Origin: Dolomedes plantarius
Lineage: Eukaryota; Arthropoda; Arachnida; Araneae; Dolomedidae
Assembly: GCA_907164885.2 (NCBI GenBank)
Contig: OU015490.1
Coordinates: forward strand, 10,066,516 to 10,130,515
Length of the DNA: 64,000 bases
Direction: 5' to 3'
Positions 52,490 through 62,940 of this stretch are shown here, one piece after another (within the stretch, counting starts at the first letter, position 1; the number at the start of each line of letters is the position of its first letter). A program made the translations under genes and the position numbers. Under the pieces are notes generated by a model. It ran no database searches. It was not told where the DNA came from and worked only from the letters and a program-made list of their open reading frames with translations.

Positions 52490-52840
52490 GGGTGCGGTGG
52501 CCCAGTTGGCAAAGGCGTCGAGCCAGTGATCTGAGGGTTTCGGGTTCGAGGCCGGTCGCTGACAAAATCCACCTCCATGTACACTAATGGCGGCTGGTGC
52601 ACGTAAAATCTGTCGTGGCTGCAATGTCCTACAAGTTCTCAAATTTATCTCTGGAAGTGCTGGGTCAAGTGTTCCGGTCTCGTCACTTGACGCGGTTCAA
52701 AAGTACGGGACCGGCCCATAGGGGGGTAATGCTGGTCCACCTATACAGTGCTCCCAGAAAAGAAGCCAGCAAAACCGCGGTGTCATATGACGGTAAGGAT
52801 AATGTCCAAGTAACCGTCTGCCGCATTGGAGAAGAGGTTA
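52490..52840 (+). repeat. tRNA-derived SINE (family B) with 9-bp target duplication
   Basis: The head GGGTGCGGTGGCCCAGTTGG and B-box GGTTCGAGGCC match family B at 11842. ACGTATCAT lies on both sides (52481-52489 and 52841-52849), so the ends are fixed. The 3' half differs from the 11842 copy and has no (AAC)n tail. Confidence 0.85.
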
Positions 52841-52872
52841 ACGTATCATTTCAAATTATCTTCAGATTTTAT

Positions 52873-53289
52873 GGCTGCTGTGTACTAACCCTATTGGATT
52901 CGCTCACCTCAATGTTAACCTTTAGAGAAAATGTGTCCAAGGATTGCCGACTTGGATTTAAAGATTAAAAAAATTGTACTTCGTAATAGAAAAAGAAATT
53001 TTACACCTTGGAGCTCTCTCGTGTTTAAAAAAAATTCAAATAATATTTTAAAATTTAAATTATTCGGGGAAAATGTCTTTTAAATAGCGTGTTTTAAGCG
53101 CTCATCAATTCCTTTGGTGGACGAAATTTATAAAAGGAATCTCTTGCAAGGAGCAGAAATGTTCAGGCTGTCTGAAAATACCATTTATATTGGATTATCC
53201 ACATTTATGTAGCTGTAAGTAGTAGGCAAAATTTCCCCGTACATTAACATTGAGGTGAGCGAATCAAATAGGGTTAGTACATAGCAGAT
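52873..53289. mobile_element. TTAA MITE relative with extended inverted ends
   Basis: GGCTGCTGTGTACTAA at the left and GTACATAGCAG at the right as at 7530-8091, followed by TTAA at 53290-53293. Here the inverted homology runs about 45 bp (GATTCGCTCACCTCAATGTTAA on both sides, in opposite orientation). The right end of this copy is therefore an inverted copy of the left. Confidence 0.75.
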
Positions 53290-53293
53290 TTAA

Positions 53294-53693
53294 TACGATA
53301 TTTAAATTTATACGCAGCATAATCACCATTTTCCATTCATTGGCACTTTCACATAAAACAACAGTTTTAATTCAACTTTCCAAACTTAAAATAATTTAAA
53401 TAAAGTAAATAACTGTTGAAAAATGCGTCGCACATAAATAAACCGATTTTTGAGAGCACGAAATTGTCCTGACTACCAGAAAATGCACAGACATATGTAA
53501 AAACAGGATTTTCCGCTGTCCGGAGATATGCGTTGCAAAAGTAAACATGGAATATTCTGTCGCGGCGTATAAAGTGTTAAGCAAAGAATATAAAATTGTG
53601 CTTTTTTTGAAGATTGTAGCCCGGATTCCATCAAAAGCAATCTAATGCGATTTATTTGCAAACAGAACAAGGTAAATACTTACAAGGTAAAAA
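53294..53693. other. Unannotated stretch
   Basis: Minus-strand frames at 53396-53670 are overlapping and lack motif or splice support. Confidence 0.3.
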
Positions 53694-54190
53694 GAACATT
53701 TTATATACCATGTTTTTAAATTTTCTGTTGAATCATATAAACTTGACAATTCTATGTATTAATAAATACTTTTTAAATACTTTTGATGAATTATCCCATC
53801 AACTTGAAAGAAAATGAAGTTAATTGGAAAGAAAATGAAGTTAACTTGCGCTTAACTTTTCATTCCCGTCCCGGCCGATAGATGGCTGCACCAGTCTGCA
53901 AAACAAAATTAACTGAAAATGAATTCAATGCTGAATTCATTTTCAGTTAATTTTGTTAAATGAAATAAAGAATTCATTTTCATTTCTTTAAGCATAAAGG
54001 TAATAAAGAATTCATTTTCGATTCTTTAAGCGGAATTGAAAATGATTCAATTCTGCTTAAAAATGGCTAAAAGTATCAAAAGAATGCATTGTCATCGTGT
54101 TCTGAGCTATTCTAAAAGTTTCAAATGTCTAGCTAGTCGGGAAGTTAGTTGAAAATCGATTGCAAAAATTGTACGGGACAAACACACAAA
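53694..54190. repeat. Dispersed repeat, second copy of 18439-18800
   Basis: It matches 18439-18800 in its outer parts. The middle contains extra AAAGAATTCATTTTC units and the 50-nt palindrome at 53905. Confidence 0.65.
53905..53954. repeat. 50-nt palindrome
   Basis: Arms AAAATTAACTGAAAATGAAT and inverse are perfect over 23 bp with a 4-nt spacer. Absent from the other copy of the repeat, so it arose locally. Confidence 0.85.
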
Positions 54191-54761
54191 CAAACAAGAA
54201 AGCGAGTTAATAAAATCATGGAAAAAAGTGAATTAAATCTTCTGTTATTATAAAGGCAAAAAGTAGAATTTTTTCTGAATTTGTAGACACCTTTTTTTTT
54301 GAAGTTAAATTTATAAGTATTTGTATAGGAAATAAAATCCCCTCTAAAGCAAGTGAAACAACACTAAAGAGTGTCTGAAACAGATACAGACATAAATTCT
54401 AGAATTGATGTATGGGAAAAATTTCTTTTAATTCATATGAAAAGTATAGCATTAATAATGATGAAGGCATTTAACAAAAATTAAAAAAATCCTTTCAAAT
54501 CACTCATAAAAAAAACTATATTGAGAGACAGTAGGAATCAGACATCTTGGGTGCAACTATGCAGCAGCTGTAGATTTTTGATACGGTTAAAAAACTACAA
54601 TGACGGTGCAACAGCTGCCCAAACAATGTAAATTGATTTTAAACAGGCCTACGGTCTGATGAAAAAAATCAACTCTTTTAATATATTTTTTAAAATTTAA
54701 AATTTTTAACCCTTGTTTCTTAATCTTTGTTTTTAATTTTTTAACCCTTGTTTTTAACCCC
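54191..54761. repeat. Dispersed repeat (54240-54415) and flank
   Basis: 54240-54415 matches 41262-41460. The rest is AT-rich with no supported feature. Confidence 0.5.
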
Positions 54762-55092
54762 TGTTGTTTCTAATGCCACCTGGCCGGAAGGATTCCATAC
54801 CAGGTCCATATAGGCTAGCAGGCGGAGGCTCCGGTTCATAATGGCACTACAAGGGTCGGAGTCTGATTCAGCCAGGCGCCACCTCAATTATGACCGAGCA
54901 CCCCGGGGGGACATCTGGGGGGATCGTACCCTCTCCCACCCTCTCTGACCTCACAGTGTGATTACGGTTTGCGGATTTAACATGCCCAAATCCGGCCTAA
55001 ACACGGAGGTATTTAATGGCGCTTATCGGGATTCAATCCGAGCATCCTCAGCACCGAAAGCCCACGTACTACCACTAGGTTACCTCGGGCCC
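54762..55092 (-). repeat. tRNA-derived SINE (family A)
   Basis: The minus-strand body matches the family A consensus, with B-box GGATTGAATCCC and a short GAAACAACAG tail at the low coordinate. TAACCCTT(G/T)T occurs on both sides, a probable short target duplication. Confidence 0.82.
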
Positions 55093-56115
55093 GTAACCCT
55101 TTGTCATCATATTTACCTCGGGTATGGGTAACACACTCGTTGAAATTTTTAACCCACCGTGGTCTAAATGCAAAATTTTGCGCATAATAAGCAAATTTTT
55201 TAATTTGTCAAAGCTCTATATACATTTTAAACAGAAAAATTTAAATCCATACTTATCACTCTAATTGTAGATGTGCCACTCAACTTTTTTACCTTACTAT
55301 CAGCTTCGTAAAGTTTATTATAGCAACCACTGTCGCACTTTATATCAAAGGCAATGTCTAGAGATTTCAAATACGTCTTCCATTAACTTTCTTTAACGCC
55401 ATTGTAGAGTAATCTTTATAAATATTTTAAGAAGCTGAAGCACCTAACTGCACTTAAAACTAAAACGTGTAAAGCCTTATTGAGAATCCTTTATGAGTCG
55501 TTTCCGCGTTGACTCAATATGGTGTTCAATCAATATTGCTCTGTTTTATGGCTGACAGAAGGCCAGAGCAGGAAAAATTCTTTGGGGGCTAAGATAAGAC
55601 GATAAGGGTTATATACCCATTTTAACGCTTCTAAAATTTATATTTCCTTGGTAAAATTTTATATTTTTTGACAGCAAATAACTTATGTAGAAATTTCTTT
55701 CAGATTTTCTTAGGAAGTATATTTTGCCGATATCCATAAAAACTATTTTTTTTAATCATTGTATTTTAACTCCAAGATAAATTATTTCAAAGAATTTTAA
55801 AAAGTAATTTTTTTTTCACATTCCTTAATTAAAGCAGGTTCTAAATATGTTCATATATTTGAGAAATATTTTTATATAACATTCCTGTTACGAGAAATAT
55901 TTCTGTTCTATAAACATAAAAATAGTTATTGTACCTCAACAATTTATGTACTCTCAGTATAAAATACTCAATATATCACAAAAGGTATTTAGATTTTGTG
56001 TGCTTATTTAACTTTATACTGTGATTACTTAAGAGAAACATATCTATCAATCGGCAAGAAAACATACCTAACAATTTCATTTACATGACGTTGGACTCAA
56101 AAAGTGCTGTACATA
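55093..56115. other. Unannotated AT-rich stretch
   Basis: One kilobase without a supported coding frame, terminal repeat or RNA gene. Confidence 0.4.
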
Positions 56116-57527
56116 CACCCATGGACAAAAAAATTAGCGCACCAAGAAGGAGTCGTCAAAATGAAGCGAAATTTTACATACGTAATGACTACTTTGATAT
56201 AAGTAAATGATAAGAAAATCAAAGAAAAAGGATAATTTATTTCAGAGAAAAAGGCAAAAGAACGGAGGAGTTAATAATCCGTTGGACCCCCTCTAGCGCG
56301 AATGCACGATGCGATACGATCGGGCATTGAGTCATACAAGTTCTGTATGATGTCTTGAGACATTTCGTTCCATATTTGCTGTAACCTTGCCTCTAGTTCG
56401 TTCAAACTCGTGGGATGCCCAACTCGTCGTCCCAAATGATCCCAGATATGCTCGATTGGAGACAAATCTGGGGATCGGGCAGGCCAAGGAAGGGTAGTAA
56501 CAGTGCGGAGACAGTCTTGTGACACCCTTGCCGTATGAGGCCGAGCATTGTCTTGTTGAAAAATGGCTCCTGGGAGCCGTTGCATGAGTGGCAACAGATG
56601 TGGTTGCAGGATTTCATGAACATACCGCTGGGCTGTCATGGTGCCACGGAACAATACTAGGGGTGACCGTGTATTGTAGGCAATGGCACCCCATACCATC
56701 ACACCAGCTGTGGGAGCGATGTGTCGCTCTACAGCAAAGGCAGGATTGAAGCGTTCACCACGGGCTCTCCACACACGAACACGATTGTCATCACTGCGAG
56801 ATTGAATCTGGATTCGTCGCTAAAGACGACCTGGTTCCATTCCGCTGCAATCCAGTTTCCTTGTGCTCGGCAAAACTCCAAACGGAGGCGTCGATGGGTG
56901 GGCGTCAAGGGCAGCACACGTAATGGGCGCCGCGATACCAACTGTCCTTCAGCCAGGCGCCTTCGTATGGTTCGAGAAGACACAGAGGTCCCTAGTGAAG
57001 GTGCTACCTGTGCCTGGATGGCGGCCGATGAAGCAGTTGGCTGTACGCGTGCATTTCTTACGGTGTGGCGGTCTTCTCGACGACTGGTCTGTCGAGGGCG
57101 TCCTGAGCCTGGTCTTTGTGTACATGACATCTCTCGGGTCCACTGGTCCCAACACCTCCTCACAACACAATCAGAGCGGCCTAATTGACGAGCTACTCGC
57201 CTAGCTGACCACCCAGCTTCCATCATTCCGACGATTCTCCCTCTCTCAAACTGCGACAACTGCTTATATTGTCTTCGAACATGGCGTAATGGCATGTCTA
57301 TCTCAGCTCTTCCTTTGTAAATGATTCAGCACACTCAAACAAGCTTTGGTTACCTGTTTTATACTCCACAGAGTACGATGTTCAACGCCCTCTACCGGCT
57401 ATACGAAATGCGCAATCACGCTGCATTTCTAATCATTTGCATATCTCCCCGACATGTACCTTCATTGCAAGTTTCGTTACGATCCCGCAATTATTTCTTG
57501 GTGCGCTAATTTTTTTGTCCATGAGTG
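56116..57527 (-). mobile_element. Full-length Tc1 element, nearly intact
   Basis: The termini are CACCCATGGACAAAAAAATT and CACTCATGGACAAAAAAATT (inverse of right), identical over the next 15 bases as well. TA is at 56114-56115 and 57528-57529. 1412 bp. Confidence 0.94.
56271..57295 (-). pseudogene. Tc1 DD34E transposase, single frameshift
   Basis: From ATG 57295: first HTH (LSQFERGRIVGMMEAGWSAR), a GRPR-like AT-hook (GSGRPRQTSRRED), second HTH (GTSVSSRTIRRRLAEGQLVS), first Asp in VVFSDESRFNLA. A 1-base loss near 56794 then moves the frame. After it: VWRARGERFNPAF, GVMVWGAIAY, second Asp in FQQDNARPHTA, Glu in PDLSPIEHIWD, and a C-terminus ending RARGGPTDY. About 342 codons in all, the full Tc1 length. 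There are no stop codons apart from those caused by the shift. It would excise and insert the element at TA sites. Confidence 0.94.
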
Positions 57528-57767
57528 TAGTTACAGCTAGGCTGATAACTCCCCTAAATGAAGTTATCAACTCAGGATGCTAACAAATTTTAAGAATAGT
57601 TTTACTATAGAATTTTCAATACCTTAAATGAATTTAAATTTTTATTAGTCCTATTTGATAGTTCTCTTTCCGGAATACCAACTGATAAATTTCTACGGTT
57701 ACGGATAATTTCTGAAAGGTATTAGTGGTTGCCATCCTCCCATTTTTCTTATTATTAAAAACAAACA

Positions 57768-59330
57768 AACCATCATTTATTTTGTATTTGTGTTTTGAAT
57801 CCATCATTTATATTATGCTTGCATTTTGAAATTATTACCAAGTGTGACAATTGAAAGTAATCTTCTTATTAAAAAACCCATCATTTATTTTATATTTGTA
57901 TTTTGAATCCATCATTTATTTTATGTTTGCATTTTGAAAGTATTAACATAAAAAAATTAATCGGAAAATTAGTTCAGTAATATGTTTTTTTATGAATTTT
58001 TGCTAAACTAATCTACCAGTTCTGCCGCCTAGTGACAGCAAACGCTACATGCGCGGTGGTCTATATTTGAACCACCAGCATTGAAATTACTAAAAAAAGA
58101 TAAGAAATTATGCAGAATAATTAAATTTTTCTATTTAAAATAAATAAGTAACAATCGTAAAATGAAATTCCAGAATTTCCGTGCACCTGTATACTGGCTT
58201 GAAACACAAAAATATCCTCTCTGAAAATATAGACCCGTAGAGTGCTGCCATCTGTTGTTTCTGAAGCACACTAATGTGTTAAATGTTTACAGGAATTTGC
58301 AGATAAATTCACAAAATGCTTTAGCTATAAAAAAATAAATAAAATAGGTGGTTCAAAAATGAACCACCACCCCTTAAATTTGGGGAGGACAAAACTTTAT
58401 TTTTGAAGAAATATTACTATTGGGAACATATTCTGTAAAAATTAAAAAAATTGCAGCTTTAGTTTAGGCAGGAGGGGGTGGTCCATTTTTGAACTGCCGC
58501 GCACCTAGAGCACTCTATATTAGAACGTCTGTTCTGACTGGCTAGACCAGTCAGAACAGGCGTTCTGACAAATCAGTTACAATAAGACTAATCAATTTGA
58601 AATATATATACATATATATGCGTTCATTTATTTATATTTATACACAGTATTTATGAAATTAATTATCTGTCCAAAAAAATAAATAAATAAAGGAAAAAGT
58701 ATAGAAATGAATGTATATAATGAAAGTAAGACGTATGTGAAGGAAAGTATATGATAAAAGTAAAAAGTATATAAATGGATGTATATAATGAAATTAAAAA
58801 GTATATAACAACATACATGAAATTTTTATATATTGAAAGTAAAAAGTATATAGTGAAGGTATGTAATGAAACTAAAAAGTATATAAATGAAAGTATATAA
58901 TGAATGTAAAAAGTATAAAACACCACACATGAAATTTTTATAGGTAAAAAATATATATAATATATGTTTCAAATTATCAGTAACATTCAATGATTAACAA
59001 GTGTGAAAATTGAAAGTATTCTACTTATTAAAAAATAAAACCCATCAATTATTTTATATTTGTACCATCATTAATTTTATGTTTGCATTTTGAAAGTATT
59101 AACAAGTGTGAAAATTGAAAGTATTCTTCTTATTAAAAAACAAACAAACATCATTTATTTTATGTTTACATTTTTGTATTTTGAATCCATCATTTATTTT
59201 ATGTTTGCATTTTGAAAGTATTAACAAGTGTGAAAATTAAAAGTATTCTTCTTATAATAAAATAATTCATAATCTATTCTATGTTTGCCTTTTGAACCCA
59301 TCATTTATTTTGTTTGTATTTTGAAAGCAT
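57768..59330. repeat. Minisatellite region, two array types
   Basis: 57768-57960 and 59000-59330 share units built from CATCATTTATTTTATGTTTG, CATTTTGAAAGTATTAAC and AAGTATTCTTCTTATTAAA, roughly 100 bp per unit. Between them, 58663-58926 is a second array of about 36-bp AAAGTATATAA(A/T)GAA units. A stretch at 58000-58560 between the arrays is unique and contains a palindrome. Confidence 0.75.
58523..58565. repeat. 43-nt near-perfect palindrome
   Basis: GAACGTCTGTTCTGACTGG is followed after CTAGA by its inverse with one mismatch. CAGAACAGRCGTTC is GC-richer than its surroundings. Confidence 0.8.
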
Positions 59331-59841
59331 AAATAAGACAAAGCCGAAATATTTCGTAATACGCCAAAAGGCTTTGATTAAATATAGTCAAACCCTGCCT
59401 TTATTTCTTTCTTATTTTTTTAATTTTTTTAAATAAAAAATATTTTTGGCTTAAGATCAGGTTGCTTGAATGATATCTTAATTTTACGATTAAATTATTG
59501 GTTTCGTTAAAAGACATTTTTATTTTCCCATCATTTTCGACCTTTAATTTCACATCACTTGGGATACCATCAATGATTATGAATACTTTTTAAAACTTTT
59601 CTTTGGATTCCTAGAACGAAGAATGTAAGTCAATTATCCCTCATTTGCGATAGTAAATCGTTTACATTCGTCACAATAGTTTAAAACGTCTTCGCTCAAT
59701 CTAGAGTCATTGTATGCTTATCAGTTGGCGCATCTAAATTGTTATGATAAAAGAATCTACATCATAATCTGCATCCAGGTGCACATGCCTTGAGTAAAAT
59801 CTGCGATCATCACTTTTGATAGCTTCCTAAAGGTTTTTTAA

Positions 59842-60564
59842 GGGGACAGTGGGCTTTCAAAATTGTGAAATTAGTCCAAAAATTCGATTTTTTTTATTTT
59901 ATTGAATTGTGAAACTAAACGGACGAGTAGGAATGTGTTGCAAAAAAAAATTGTTAATTTCTGCGATTACTTTCCTAGTTATAGGCATTTGTATTTAATT
60001 TAGATATTATGTGGTTACTAATAGCAATAACTTTAAATGCGTTTTTATCAAAATAAAAAATTTCATGTCATACGAATTTTCAAACTGCTCCGGGCGCATT
60101 TCTAATTATCGTATTGCTTTGAAATTTAAGTTTTATATACTTAACTGTATATCAAATAAATCTTATTGAAAAATATTATGCTTCGTAGCTCAGAATTTCT
60201 AAATTTTGTACTGGAAAAGAGGATTTACAGGTATTTTGCGTAATAAAAAGGGAATTTTCACTATTAATATTTTTTTCTTTATATTTTTAATGAATGCTTA
60301 AATTAAGCAGTAAGTTTCATTGTTAGTTCTATAAGGTATCCTGTAAATAAAAATTACTATATTATATGCAAAAGAAATGCGCATGGAACATTTTTAACTA
60401 AGCCAATTTTTTGATATAATTAATAATTAATAATTCATAAATTATTCATATTTCATCTTTAAATTTTAACCACTTTTACATATCTATGGTACTAATCACA
60501 TATTCAAATTTTAAGCAAATCCATTCGAAACATAAAAAGTTAGGTTTGAAGGTCCACTGTCCCC
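59842..60564 (+). mobile_element. TTAA element, GGGGACAGTGGAC family, copy 3
   Basis: TTAA at 59838-59841 and 60565-60568. Ends GGGGACAGTGGGCTTTCAAA and inverse of GGGGACAGTGGACCTTCAAA. Interior closely matches 35657-36367. Confidence 0.87.
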
Positions 60565-60725
60565 TTAAAATTATCTTGCTGTGTAGAAATATTTAAAGAT
60601 GTTGCAGTAGTTCTTTCAACTCACAAACTGTGTGAAAGCGCATTTTCTGTTGAGCAGATGTAATCGTTTAATATCATTTGATGTCGTGTTGCAAACGTTG
60701 CATAAGATGATCAAACCAACTAAAC

Positions 60726-61207
60726 CATGGGTGTTCAACATTTTGGCTTGCCTAGGCCGCGTTGAGAGAAGAGAAATTGTTTTGGGCCGCAAATTAAATA
60801 TAAAATAAAACTTAATGTTTATAAGCAACAAAAATTCCTCTAATTTTTTATTTTTTATTACTGAAAATTTAATTATAACATTTAATTTTATAACATTGAA
60901 AAGATAAAGCTACAAAAACATATATTTAGTGGGATGTTTGACCTTGTTTTTGTGAAACTAATGCATCAATGTCTGGTTCGAAGGAAGTGGTTGCAATCTT
61001 AGTGAGTTTCAAAGACGATCATCAGCAATATTTCATGTAATTTCACTCTTCACGTGCATCATCTTTGAAAAAAAATGTTCGCAAATGTGTGTAAAGCAAA
61101 ACTGCGATGACATGGATAAGGCGTGTTCGTAAAACGAGGGATGTTTTTCTCTGGAAGATAGGTCTTAACATTTCAGATCTGGCGAGGCCGCGGGTTGGAC
61201 ACGCCTG
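60726..61207. mobile_element. hAT MITE, 482 bp
   Basis: A perfect 8-bp duplication AACTAAAC (60718-60725 and 61208-61215) flanks CATGGGTGTTCAACATTTTG and CAGGCGTGTCCAACCCGCG (inverse of right). GGCCGC is just inside both ends. It resembles MER-type hAT ends. No transposase. Confidence 0.88.
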
Positions 61208-61215
61208 AACTAAAC

Positions 61216-61458
61216 CCAGATGACCCTGAAATCAACCTTAAAACTAACTTTTATGTATTTGATATTAAAAACTTTTCCATGCATGGGGGTGAAATTTTGA
61301 ACTGCTTCTCGTGTTAAGAAGGGATCGTTATTTAAGTTCACTAAAAGTTCCGGGGATATTCGGACATTTCGTTAAGTGCAAATTTAGTAAAAGTGCATTT
61401 GCTTTCGTTCAAACCAATCTTGAAACCAAATTTTACGTATTTTATATTTTAATTTCTA
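61216..61458. other. Spacer
   Basis: Contains AAAAGTTCCGG-GATATT, which recurs at 62150 (also TTCATTAAAAGTTCCGG), so it is probably part of the composite Helitron-related repeat that follows. Confidence 0.3.
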
Positions 61459-62061
61459 CTAGTTGGTACCCGTCAAAACATGACGGCTAGATAGTAAATA
61501 AATGTACTAATACACGAATTATACTAAACACATCATTGCTAAATGCTGAAAATCATAATAATGCGCAGAAACAAATTAATGTGTTTCCCCCATGCTTAGT
61601 GAGTATCTTAAGTCAGATTTAAAAATGTCACTGAGCATGCGCAGAAAGCAATTTTTTAAAATTGTAAATTATCGCTAATTAAACAGCGAGAAATAAACAA
61701 TTGCCATCAGGTTTAATCTTGTATTTCACAAACATAATTATCATGAAAATAAAAATGGCAGAGAGAGATCTAGAGGGACACCTCGGAATAAACGTGTTTA
61801 TCATTAAAACATGTCACTGAGCATGCGCAGAAAAAGTGAGTTTCTAAAGCCAGATTTAAACATGCTACTGAGCATGCGCAGAAAGCAATTTTTAATTCTG
61901 AATTATCGCTAATTAATAGAAATTGCGGTTACAAAAACCAAATTTGACAAATCTACAGATTGCAATGTTTCGTCTAAAACCAAAATGAAGTAAATTGATG
62001 CAGTAGTTTTCCCTCACGGTCTGCCCAAATTGTCAACTTAGAAACTTAAATATATAGTTTA
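61459..62061 (-). mobile_element. Helitron-like copy, rearranged
   Basis: The CTAG end at 61459-61462, preceded by ACGGGTACCAA on the minus strand, matches the Helitron 8802-10175, and CTATATATTTAAG near 62055 matches its 5' end. Interior blocks with ACTGAGCATGCGCAGAA are duplicated (61633, 61815, 61870). The TC start is mutated. Confidence 0.6.
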
Positions 62062-62940
62062 CTGTACAGGGTTGAAATTTGTTAGTTTAATGTTTGGTAA
62101 TTAGTTTTTAAACACATTTCGCGTTTAGGTGGCATCGTTATTAGGGTTCATTAAAAGTTCCGGTGATATTAATAATGCATTTTGCTATGTGCAAATTGAA
62201 GAAACTTGCATTTTCTTTCGTTAAAACCAGCCTTGATACCAATCTTCGCATATTTGATATTTAAAATTCTACTCATGCATGGGATTGGAGTTTTTAATAT
62301 ATCCGTTTAATCATTAGTCCCTGATTTTTGATATCGCGTAGCAATATTATACCAAGCCTCCAAAAATGGCAGAGAGAGGTCTAGAGGGACTCCTCGAAAT
62401 AAACGTGTTTATCATTAAAACATGTCACTGAGCATGCGCAGAAACAGTGAGATGAAGCTGAAAACGACCTTCACGTGTTTAATACCATATAAGTATCCGT
62501 GCTACGGAATATATAAGAACCACGAATTGCTTAATTAGGTTCATTTTATTTAAATTATCTTTGGAAGTAAAGTGTTGTCATTCCCCAGAGAAATTCATCA
62601 TATAATTTAACGACCGTGGTCCCACATTAAATATGGGTTTTAGATTTCTTTTATTTTGAAGATTTAAGCCCCTATTTCAACCCCTTTAAAGGTTGAGTTT
62701 TCAAAAGGCTTTCTCAGTGAGCGCCTAGGGTCTTACAGGAAGTCCCATGCAAAATTTCAGCTTCCTTGGACTTATGGTTCCGGAGATAAAGTAATCAATC
62801 AGTTTTTTTTTATTTTGAGGGTTTAAGTCCCCTTTAACCCCCGAAAAGGTTGAATTGTTAAAAAAATTCTTATTGAGCCCTTAGGGCCTAAGAGGAACCA
62901 CCATGATAAATTTCAGCCTCCTGGGACTTATACAGAGGCT
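62062..62940 (-). mobile_element. Fragments of a second Helitron type
   Basis: 62460-62640 is the inverse of the 3' part of the Helitron at 21402-22742 and has the hairpin CCGTAGCACGG. Further up, phrases about AAATTTCAGCCTCCTGGGAC and AAGTAATCAATCAG are typical Helitron body. Neither a TC start nor a CTAG end is intact. ACTGAGCATGCGCAGAA occurs again at 62430. Confidence 0.5.

Noticed and set aside
56721..57204. Plus-strand frames of 155 and 113 codons
   Set aside because: They are antisense shadows of the Tc1 transposase.
58663..58926. Tyr/Phe/Ile-rich frame resembling a membrane protein
   Set aside because: It is a translation of the AAAGTATATAA minisatellite.
57768..59330. CRISPR-like array
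   Set aside because: The repeats are adjacent minisatellite units without unique spacers, and the genome is eukaryotic.
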